This document shows positions 10,601-22,600 of a stretch of 64,000 nt of DNA, piece by piece. Source of the stretch: Maniola hyperantus (taxonomy: Eukaryota; Arthropoda; Insecta; Lepidoptera; Nymphalidae); assembly GCF_902806685.2 (NCBI RefSeq), contig NC_048545.1, positions 15,213,926-15,277,925 on the forward strand, written 5' to 3'. Every line of letters begins with the position of its first letter. The stretch's first letter is position 1. A model generated the notes under the pieces. It saw nothing but the letters and a program-made list of their open reading frames with translations, had not been told where the DNA came from and ran no database searches. The translations under genes were made by a program, and so were the position numbers.

Positions 10601-13600
10601 TTTTTGCCAGCGTTCTGGTTACACCCTGTATGTTATGTACCCAGTATGCAGCCTGTATACATGCAGCCCAAAGGCTGCATTTGCAGTGTTTAGTTATTTA
10701 ATCTGACGTAGTGATTTTGAATGAGAAATTCTTATAAAATATTTAGTCTTAAACATTACAAGATATTTACCTTCGCGTCTTCCTAAAGCACAATATGCAT
10801 ATAGCGGTGGTACAAGCGCCGATAAACACGAGGCATCCCAAGGCCACTACGCTAATTTCCATGGTGCTCAATATTTGTACGCTTCTGGCCTGAACCATTG
10901 TAGTATCACCTACTTCTAGCACTTTGAAGCCGGCTAAATTATGGCGTAAGGATGTTTCTCTTTTCATTAACGATCTGTAAGAAAGAATTTGTAGCGTCTT
11001 TAAAAAGGGAAATAAATATTTTTATGTGTATTCAAATATGTACAATAAGAATATTATAAAGGCGTTTTAACTCATATCAAGCATTTCATTAAAATTTTCA
11101 AACGAGACAGTTATACTAATTTAACCAAAATTTCATTTATTTTACTCATAAATTATAGCACTCTGATTACAGCACGCCATAAAAACATGATGGTAAATAA
11201 TAACTAACTTTTGCAGGATCTCCATATCGATGATGGCGTTAGATATTGGATCAACAGCGTAAATGTACATATCCGTTCTGAAACAAAAACCAATCGTTTA
11301 GAAATACTTACAATTAGAGGTATAGCGCATAACTGAGGAGGCTCCTGCGGTAGCGAAGCTGTGCGAGAGATAAGTTGAACTCTCATGTTACGTCATCACC
11401 CCCTCCCGCACCGCCCTACTACTATAGGAACTTACTCTTATGCGTTATAACTTTAGTACAAGTAGCGATAGATATCGACAGTTGAAGCCAATGATCGATT
11501 CGAAAATTAAATGATCAAAAAGAAGTATTGGTTTATGTCATCCTAATCATCATCGGAGGGTCCTCATTCAATCATTCAGACTTGAGTAGTTCATAGTCTG
11601 GCCGAGGAAACTTTTCCCATAATCCTCATACCCTTTACCTTTTTATCAATCCACCAGCCTCTAGATCTTCCTCGACATGTTCATTGCCACTTCAGCTTCT
11701 CAACATGTTGAACTATATCGGTTACCCTGGTTCTCATATCTGATTTGATCACGTAGATAAACTTCAAGCATAGCATCACCCGCCTGAGCCCGCTATAAAC
11801 TATTAAAAACGTATAACTGGTCAACGTACGCGTATCCATCCATAGCAGCCTTGGCACTGGACTCCAGGCGCCGCACTCGCACGTCGAAGCCGGTCACGTT
11901 GGAGAGATGCCGTACGATGCTGTCCATCTCCTGCTCCACTTCCATCGGCTTGGCTCCTATCACCATCACTAGCTGCTTGTTCTCATCCAACACGTACACC
12001 TACACAAAGCATCTTTTTTACAACTTCAAAAAGCTTCTTCATCATCATCATGATCAATAGGGTCTTATAATATAATCTAATAGGGCTGTAGTAATAAAAC
12101 GATGATTCATGATTTTTTAAAAATTTTCTCTTTGATAATGAATTCTAGCCCCGTAAACTACCGTTATACAAAAAATCACGTCATATTATTTTTACAATCC
12201 AAGACCCTATTCATCACCACGTCTCCTCTCAGAATGAGAAGAGCCATAGTTAGCCACGCTGGCCAAGAAGCCACCTTTGAGAACATTATGGAGAACTCTC
12301 AGGCATGCAACCTGCACGCCTGCACGATGTTTTCCTTCAATGTTAAAGCAAGGGACATTTAATTGCTTAAAGCGCACATAACTCCGAAAAGTTAGAGGAG
12401 GCCCAGGATCAAACCCCCAATTCAAACCCCAACCAAAAAGTTCAGTAAAAAAACCTTTTTAAAAACTTCAGCAAATCCTTTTAGTAACTTTTTTATTACT
12501 CTTGTTAATTACCAAACTCATTCCAAATTTGTTTTATCATGCCTACTCCTTTAAAGGTAAGATTTCCTTTAAACATGAGTCAGATTTAAGTATTGTTTCA
12601 AAGAGTGTTTATGAATCGAAAGGGGTCGCAATAATTCTGAGCAATGAGGAATACGATGCAGAGAATAAAAGCCCTCCCCTCCAGTAATCTATAAGAAGTT
12701 TATCTACAACAGTTTAAGTTATGAGTTTTATGTGAATTCGTAGCGCACCATTTTAATTTCACCCTCTAGACGTGGTTCTTGCTTCTTCCAACGAATTGGT
12801 AATAATGTAATCTATTGTATAGAAGCAGGCGTTACTTTGCGGAAGTCTATGATATACAATGAACCAAAAGCTTAATTTGCTGTAATCCGCTGAAACAGGT
12901 CGAATCTGTATGGTGCAACATGCAGCATGCGAAATGCACCGCCCGCCCTCCCAATCGACGCACGTTTCGCCCCGACACCGGAGCATCCTCAGGAGATGTA
13001 GACCTCCAGACAACAGCAAATTAAGCTTTTGGTTCATTGAATGTAATCTATATTGATTATATTAACAAACTCACAAAAACATTAACAATGGCCGACCGTC
13101 CATCATCAGCGCCGCGTCTGTCAGTGGCTTTAACATCGAAGCCGAGCACGCGGCCCGCCGAGCGCGCTACACTGCCTGCCACGCGCACGCGCCCCGATAC
13201 TGGCTCTACCGTGAACCGACCGCCTTCGGAGTTGATCAACTGGTAGCGGATGTCTGCGTTGATGCCTATATCTGCGTCCGTTGCCTGTAATATACGACAA
13301 AGAAAATTGCCTACGATCAACATAATATCATCGTACGTATCTCAGGCCACGTCTAAAGCTCTGGTGTAAATTTCAAATAGAAACTACCCGCCGTAACAGT
13401 TTTGCCATTTTAAGATTAAGTTTTTAGAGTAGTAGATATATTATAATTCTTACATGCAATTGAATAACTTCATAACCGAAGGGTGCAGTGGTAGGAATAG
13501 CTGTAACCATGGGTCGTCCCCCGTTGACAAATCTGGGTGCATTGTCATTCACATCCTTAATCCTTACGACTACTTTAACGTCAAACTTAGACATCCCTTC

Positions 13601-16600
13601 GAGAACATCATCAGAAACCGGATAAATCATGTGAGGCAGCTCACGGCTTATCTTTTGCCTTTCAACTCTAACTATAATATCATAAACATCCCTATATTCT
13701 CGATCGGGACTTTTAATTAGGTATAAGGTACCATTACGAGGGTCTATAATAAATGTTTTCTTTATATCTGTGTCGTTTTCATTATGTATAAAATATTTCA
13801 TTTTAAAATTTTCATAATATTCTGTTAAGTTTACAGTCACTAGTTCAATAGGAGTGTGAACGTTTTCTTCGATTTCTAATTCATAATATCTTGATATAAA
13901 TACTGGTTTATCAGAAACTTCAATCTCATCAGGTATATCTATTAAACTTAACATAACTAGGGCTGTAGAACTTAAACTGGGTGATCCTAAATCAGAAGCA
14001 ACGACTGTGACATTATGTACTTTCTGAGTTTCATAGTCTAATTTTGTTGTGGTGGTCAAGATACCTTCCTTAGAATCGATGGCAAACATGTTAAGTTGAT
14101 TTATTTTTTGCGGCAAAGTGTAAAGAATTAATCCATTCCCATTACCAACGAAGTCAGAATCGTTAGCATAAACCCTAGTTACTGTAGTACCAATAGGAGC
14201 ATTTTCTTCTAAAGTTGCCTTATATACAGGTATCATCATAACTGATTCGAAATTGTGGTTTGAAATTTCATCAGCTTCAGGATGTTTCCATTCTAACAAA
14301 TCATCATAAGCGAAGAATTTTGGAGCGTTATCATTGACATCTAGTACTTGAATTTCTACGCTCACGGATGAAGATAATTTCTTATCATTTCCATTATCAC
14401 GCGCAACTACTGTTATAGTATATTTGTCTTCCTTTTCTCGATCCAAAACACCGTTTACACTAAAAACGCCACTCAAAGGGGATATTTCAAATGGAATTTC
14501 TTTACTTGACGGTTGGATAAAGTAAGTCAAATTAGCATTTTGACCAAAATCGGCATCTGTTGCGTCAACTTTACCTAAAATCCGTCTACTATATTGAGCC
14601 TCTTCTACGTTAAAATTGTACCATGATTTCTTGAACATAGGAAAATGATCATTAACGTCTTTGACAAAAAATCTTATAGTAATCTGATCGCTTAATTCTC
14701 CACCATCCAAAGCGGTCACATTTAATCGAAACTCTGATTCTGGTGGTAAAGTTCTTGCAACAATAATATGACCGTATCGTTCATTTATTACGAAATATCG
14801 TTTGACTTGTAATAAGTTCGGAGGTAATGCATATGGAGGTAGAAATACCTCTGAAGTAAATTCATATCTTATCTGTCCATTTATACCACTATCCATATCT
14901 ACAGCATTCAACTTTAATACTATCGTTCCTATTGCAATATTTTCGGGCATTAAAAAAAGAGGCGAATCTGCTGTTATAGGAAAAGTTTTCTTAGGTATTG
15001 CTTCAATCTTGGCTACTTTGTTAGTTATGTTATTTATTATTTCTTTGTAAATTTGAATAGGGGCACTTTCATCTACTTCTAATAAATCTACTGGTTCTCC
15101 TAATGGAATTAATATTTGGTTGAATTTAGGTACATTATCATTTTCATCTAATACTGTTATCGTCAGTTTTGCTTCTGACTTTAAACTGCCTTTGTCTCTT
15201 GCTACAATTTTCAATAAATAGACACTCTTCTCCTCTCTATCTAATTTATTACCAATGTATGATACCACTCCCGTGTCTTCGTTAATGCTAAATAGATCAT
15301 GTCCGTCACCAAAAATAGTATACATAAATACAGCATTTTGGTCCATATCTGCATCTTTAGCTCGTATTTTATTTGACATTGTGACTTCTGTTCCTGTTTT
15401 TGCATTTTCAGTAATAAAACCTTCATAAGATAACATATCAAAAATAGGTGGGTTATCATTTTCATCATCTACATGTATTGTAATTTGATATAACCCAGCT
15501 CCTGAGATAACTCCTTTATTGAATTCTGCAATTACTGTCATTCTGTATGTATCCTTTTTTTCTCTATCTAACGCTTGCTGAGCATAAATAGTTCCATCTG
15601 GTCCTGAGGGAAAATGAAATATTTGAAACTGGGTTGTTTTTTTTAAATAAGCAATTAAACAAAGTAGCGAAGTACATAGTTTTTACCTATAGCAATTTCA
15701 TCAGCGACGTCTTGTTGGTTTGCAATTATGAATTTGATGTTTCCATTATTAGTTGCAAAAGAACTAATATTCACGGGAAAAATGTGTCCAATTGTAGCCC
15801 CCGCTACATTTTCCTTGACGTGAAACACAAACGGCGAATGCGTCCCCCTGAAAACGAAAAGCGATGTTATTGTGAATTCAAGGACTTAAATAGTTAAATA
15901 AAATATAGAGTAATTACTTCAAAAAGACACCTCTCTCGTCGTTCACATCAACCACGTGGACAGTGGCATTTGTTGTTATTGTTACGTTCAGTTTCTCTAG
16001 AATAGCTACAGCTTCAAAGTCATACAGAGGTCTTTCAAACTTTGAGAGTTCGTTTATAACTGTGATTACACCTGATCTTTCCTCTACTGCAAAAGGTACT
16101 GAAAACCAAAAATCCGTTTTATTAATAATTTATTCTCACACTAGAAAATTTTAGTTTAAAATATTCAGTTACGAACCTCCTTCTTCATATCCATGTAGTA
16201 GATCGTAAGTAACATCGCTTTTTTCAGAAGCATCATTTACTTTTATTTGACCGACACTCGTCCCAATGCCAACGTTTGATCCAACCCAAAATTCATAGGG
16301 CGCACCTATGAAGTCAGGCCTGTCCGATTTTGAACCTTGAAATTGAAGCTTGTTAAGTCTTTTCGAATTTTTTATAAAATATCTGCAATATTTCTTAACT
16401 TGTATCATTTAAGATGATGTATTAGATAATAGGGCTACTGAATAAGACTATTATTACCTTTAAGACTTCCAATGACATCGATAGTTACAACTGCCAAAGA
16501 ATATCGTCTCTCACTAGGATTTGCAGGTTGATCGGATGCTTCAATAAAAAGAGCATGCCTTCCTTCCAACAATCGTGACTCTACTAAAGTTATCATTCCA

Positions 16601-19600
16601 GATTCAGCATCAACTTGAAACGGTGATGTGATCGTCAAGTTACTCGTTCTTTGTAAATCATATAGCACTATCCCGTTTCTTCCTAAATCTGGATCAACAG
16701 CTTTTACTTTACCGATTTCCGTACCAATATCTGCATCAAATGCAACTGAGAATTCGTATAAGTTACTTGGTATGAAAACTGGATTGTTATCATTTGCGTC
16801 AAGTAATGTGACTTCTACTGTAACAAATGACATAAGTTGATGTGTTTCTTCCATGAATTCAATATTCTCGCTATTTGTCCCTAATTTATCAGGAAACACG
16901 TATGTTGTTTTGTCTTTAACTGGTGTTCGAACTGTGGGGTTACGATGCCATTTTGAAAGCCTTTGTTTATCTAGAAATGTGCCAACAATACTTGGATTCT
17001 TTTCTTTCGCGTATACTTTCATTCGTAGTGATGAATGCTGTTCCCTGTCCAATTCAGTCTGGAATAAACGAAATATACAAATGTGATAGTCCATTTTTTT
17101 CTGTTTGTTTTCTGCACAAAGAAATTTTACTACAGTTGATAAAATTTGTTATTGTTGTTTGTTTAGTGACTTTTGATTGTGCTACACGGCACAATTTACT
17201 TCACCAAAGACACTAGTTAATTTGTAAAATTTGTTAAAGCGTTTGTGAAATAGATATTTTGTAATAATATTTGCATAATAAAACTTACTTGATTCCTAAC
17301 AGTAAGCCAGCCAGTTCTAGGGTCAATAGAGAAGGCACCTCTGGGATCGTTTAGTTGGTAGGTGAACTCTCCGTTATCCCCTTGATCTTTGTCCGCCGCC
17401 ATGACTTGCAGTACACTAAAACCTGTAAAGTATAATTGTCAACTGTTACCAGCGATCTTTTATCTAGTTACAGCTGTTGATTTCAGGGATACAGATTTAT
17501 CTACACTTAAGTGCTCATTCTGCGCAGGAAACAAAAGTCTAATAAAATCGCCTACTGCACAAATACAAGGTTATCATGATCAACCCATCGCCGGCTCACT
17601 ACAGAGGACGGATCTCCTCTCAGAGTGAGAAGGATTTAGGCCATAGTCTACCACGCTGGCCATGTGCGGATTGATAGACTTCATACGCCTTTGAGAACAT
17701 TATGGAGAATTCTCAGGCATGCAGGTTTCCTCGCGATGTTTTCCTTCACTGTTAAAGCGAGTTATATTTAATTACTTAAAAACGCACATAACTCCGAAAA
17801 GTTGAAGGTGCGTGCCCGGGATCGAACCCCCGACCTCCGTCCTAGAAGGCGGACGTCCTAACCACTAAGCTATCACAGCAAAAACACAAGGTCAGTAGTC
17901 TCTTTTACATGAAATAAGCTGTGACAACCGTAGTAAAGATTTATATTTACCGTTAGGCAAATTTTCAACAATGCTGATGTTATAGAAGTCGACCTCGAAC
18001 TCTGGCAGGTTATCGTTGAGATCCAGTATCTCCACCTCCACCCTTGCCACTGCTGTTTTCAAGGGATTATCCACTTGCGATGCCTGGATTTGCAAGACGA
18101 AAGTGTTGCCTGAAAGAATGAAAAATATTATATATCAGTGAGATTTGTTTTTCAGTGTTTAAAACATCTGGACTACAACTTCTGATAATTTTCCTGTGCT
18201 TACAACTAAGCACTTTTAAAATCCCATGAGAACTCTTTGATTTTCCGGAATAAAAAAATCTATATCACTTTCCAAAAAAAAATTAGTTTAGCGAAAAATC
18301 ACGTTGATCTGTTGCAGTTTGTCAATCCAAACACATTTTTGCGTTTATCATTTCCACCTTGAATAATGTATCTTTCAAATGATGAAAGAATTTTTGAATT
18401 CGGATGAGTAGTTTAAAAAATTACTTCCTAATTCCAAACTTACAAACTTTACCTCTTTATAATACTATGTATAGATTCTCACCAGGCAATGGAGGCTCCG
18501 CATCCAAGTCCACTTCTTTCTCCAGAAACAAGCTCCCATTGAGAGCACTCAGCAGAAACAAGCGACGGTCATTGCCGGAGATCAGCTCGTAACGTACTGG
18601 CGCGGCGACTCCTGCGTCCTGGTCAAACGCCCGTATCGGCTGCTCGAACGATAACTCCTTGTGGATTCTTTTGCCCTGGTATCAAAATTCAATGTTTGCT
18701 GAGCTGGGACCCTTTTTCGGGTTGTGCCATACATGACAGTTTGTTCCGGCGCTTCTTTTGCTTGAAGCATGTTGGGCTTATGCTCAGTTGGAAGAAGCGC
18801 CGGAATAACCAGCTCTTAGTTATAAGATGTGATGTGTGGCACAGTTTGGAAAGTAAACGTCATTTCTTTCTTTCTTCTTTCATGAAAAGTTAAACAATTT
18901 TTTTTAGCAAGCAAAAAGCAATGATGAGGTTTAGGTTGGAGCGCGCTTGCCTTGAAGATGCGCGCTTGCCTAGAACGTGCCTATTCAATCTTGCTTTGAA
19001 GGTATTTAGATTGTACGTGGCAGGAAACATAGACACTGAGGGTTTAGTGGTTCGTATCAGAAAATAGGAACGTTGAGCAAATACGTTTTGTGCGAGTGGA
19101 TTAGATCTAAATCTGTAAGAGAAAATTTTAAGCTATGATTGCTCGAAAATACGACGAAACGCTTCTAGAAAAGGTACGCAGTGCCCTGTCCTTAAGTTTG
19201 GCTCGTCTTGACGTCAGTGCCCCACTGCCTTGCCTCCTGATCTTTGTAATATTTTATGCAGGCTAACTTTATCGCTTACGTCAGGATTCCACCAATGGTT
19301 CAATTTATACTGAAAGCAAATTATACTGAGAAAAGCCGGCATTAAACTTTTTTAACATAATAACAATGATGTGGATATTTTTGCAAAATACTTACCAGTA
19401 TAGGGTAGAATTCAGATATTCTGGTACGGTAGACATCAAGGGTGAACTTGGGTGGCAGATCGTCGTTGTCTTGGACCAAAATGTGTACTGTAGTGTTGGA
19501 GCTCCGAGGGGGCGATCCACGGTCCTGAAATATATAGCAAAAATAAAGTTCCATCATCATCATCATCATCATCTCAACCTATTGCTGTTCCACTACTGAC

Positions 19601-22600
19601 TCTCATCAGAATAAGAAGGACTTAGGCCATAGTCTATCATGCTGGCCAACTGCATATTAACAGACTTCACAAACCTTTGAAAACATTAGGGTCATGGCTA
19701 AACGGTTGAGGAGTGGACTGAATTCCGAAAGGTCGCCGGTTCAAACCCCAGCCGTTGCATTATTGTCGTACCTGCACCTAGCACAAGCTTTACGTTTAGT
19801 TGGAGGGGAAAGAGGAATATTATTAACGATTAGCATGGCTGTCTTTGAAAAAAATGAGAACTTTCAGATATGCAGGTTTCTTCACGATGGTTTCCTTTAT
19901 ACTGTTAATCTTAGTATACTAAAATTACCACGAAATTCCTAGCTAAAACCATTTAAAATAAAAGATATTTAAATAGAATCTAACTCTTTAGCAAATTCTA
20001 GGCATAAGATATCCTTAGAACTTCAGATTAAAATTATTTCAATCTCGCGTTTTTCGTAACCAATCACCCGAGAATTTGAACTCTTTAGTGAATTACAAAC
20101 TGTAGTTCATTAAAATTTCACCAACGCCCTATTAGCACCCTTTAGATTCAAAATATCAAAGTTATTTTTTATCGTCAGGTTTTATTATTTTGTCGACAAT
20201 GTTTAAAAGTTTGGAACCCTCGTGGCTTTAGTTTTAAGTTTGCGTAATAATTATCATTTATCTTACAAATCTAACACCATACCAGACCATCAATAAGAGT
20301 AATTTATTACCTATTTTGAATAAATCATTTGACTTTGACTTTGACTTTGACTATGTTATTTTAAGCCAAAAAAGTCTTAAACAATATTATTATTTTAAGG
20401 GCAAAATAATAAAATTACAAATTGATAATGTAAACGTTTTATTTCTGACTAAGTAAATTATTCAAAACTTCTGTTGCATTATAAATTACTAGACTAGATA
20501 AAGCTCGCGACTTCGTGGATTTACGTTTTTAAAAATCTCATAGGAACTCTTTGATTTTGCGTTTTACGGGAAGTAAAGTAAGCCTATGTCTATAGGATAC
20601 AAGCTAACTCTATAATTATAGTCTTTGAAGTACGTACCTACGACTTCGTCCACGTGGATTTAAATTTTCAAAAAACTTAAATCCACGAAAAGCGATCACC
20701 CGAAAATACAGCATTACGCGTTGGAAGCCCCCCCACCCCCCACAAGGTTATAGAAACGCGTCTCTCGAGAGCAACTTCATCCCCTATCGTGCTGCTGTAG
20801 TAGATGTCTATTTGTTGACTATGATGATGATGATGACAATTTTACAATAAAGATCTTAGCTACAGTCCTTACCGAAGCAGTTATAACAAGCAGGAACTCC
20901 TTGTCCCCGCTATCGAAGTCCAGTGGCTTGTTGAGGATCAAAGCTGGTTTGTGGGAGCTCTCAAGAGCAAAGCGGCCGTCTTCATCCCCTGCCGTGATGC
21001 TGTAGTGGACGTCTGAGTTTGGCGTGTTGGGTTTATCCCGGTCGAATGCTCGGATGCCTTTAAAGATTGTGAGACCTGGAAATTTTTCATTGGTTTCTTT
21101 GAAATTAAATGAAAAGTATTTATTTATTTTATATAGGACATCCAATGGTAGTCTTGATACCGGTTCGGAAAGCAATTTCTATTGAGAAGAACCAGCAAGA
21201 AACTCAGCAAATGCCCTTTTTTAAGGATTAGGTATTACTGTATTTTGTGGTGGTTACGGCTTGATATGCTTTCTGAGACCACGAAAGATAAAAAAGGCCA
21301 AATTCAGAACACCTAAATCGGTTATAATCGGTAATAAAAAATAATTTATTATAACATTGAAATGTAGTTTATATAATTTCACCTGTCGGTGTGAGTTCGT
21401 CCACGGTGACTCGATACGGCGTATCCTGGAACTTGGGCACGTTGTCATTGATGTCTTCTATGTACACTGTTACTGACAGGAAAGCCGATATCTACAAGAG
21501 AAAAAAAAGGGATATAAAAAACTGGCCAAAAAAACGAGCGTAATCACATTTTCATGGTTCATGTATGTATTTCGCCATAATTTCTAAAATACTAAACGGA
21601 TTTGGATGTTTGGGATATTATTAGAATCCTTCTGTGTAATATAATTCTAAGTGACACTGGCTATAGCTTTTTTTTTGAAAAAATCAATATGGCGGCTAAA
21701 TGGCACTATTCTCAAAGATGTCAAAAAAATAGTCTCCGTTTTGAAAGGGCAGTCGTTTCTAGGGTTCCGTATCCAAATGGCAAAAAACGGAACCCTTATA
21801 GGATCACTTTGTTGTCTGTCTGTCTGTCCGTCTATCGTGTCTGTCAAGAAAACCTATAAGGTACTTCCCGTTGACCTAGAATCATGAAATTTGGCAGGTA
21901 TTTCTTATAGCAGACATTCGGAGAAAAATCTGAAAACCGTGAATTTGTGGTTACATCACACAAAGCAAAATTGTGGTCATAAACTAATAATTAGTATTTG
22001 CAATTTTGGAAGTAAGATAACTGTATTAAATCGGGTATCATATGAAAGTGCTTCGCCTGTGCAGTCTGAAACAGATTTTTATTTATTTTTATGCATCATA
22101 GTTTTTGAATAATCGTGCAAAAGCTCGAAAAATACTATTGTAGTACGGAACCCTCGTTGCGCGAGCCTAACTAATTACGACTTGATGACAAATATTATTT
22201 TACTTAATAGCAATTCTTGTTGCATTGTTAAGAATAAAGTGCGACAAAGAAAATTTTCGTCCGCCAAGCGGCCCACCCTCGCGTTTCAACACGGCGATAT
22301 AGCTTCCCGGGGCATTGTCGCAGTCACGGCCAGTAGGTACAGCTGAACGCGGAGAAGATTAAATTCTCAAGAGAGGCCGACTTCCAAACTGGGTGAAGGT
22401 TAATCGTTGAGGTTGTCCTGTGACTTTTGGTAAGAGTTTTCTCGTATTAGAAGCAGGGAAGCGATCCGTTACATCGTTTTGAATAGCATAATTTTCTAAT
22501 TTGGAAGACAAAATGACAGTTTCTATGAAACCCAATCAGTTTCTACATGGAATCATCTATAAATGGTAAACAACATGGCAGTCGGTATAGTGACGAAATT

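Noticed and set aside
11793..11829. Read-through of exon 16 to a TAG at about 11793
   Set aside because: A strong GTACGT donor lies before it and joins in frame to exon 17. Read-through would lose the transmembrane segment; kept only as a remote isoform.
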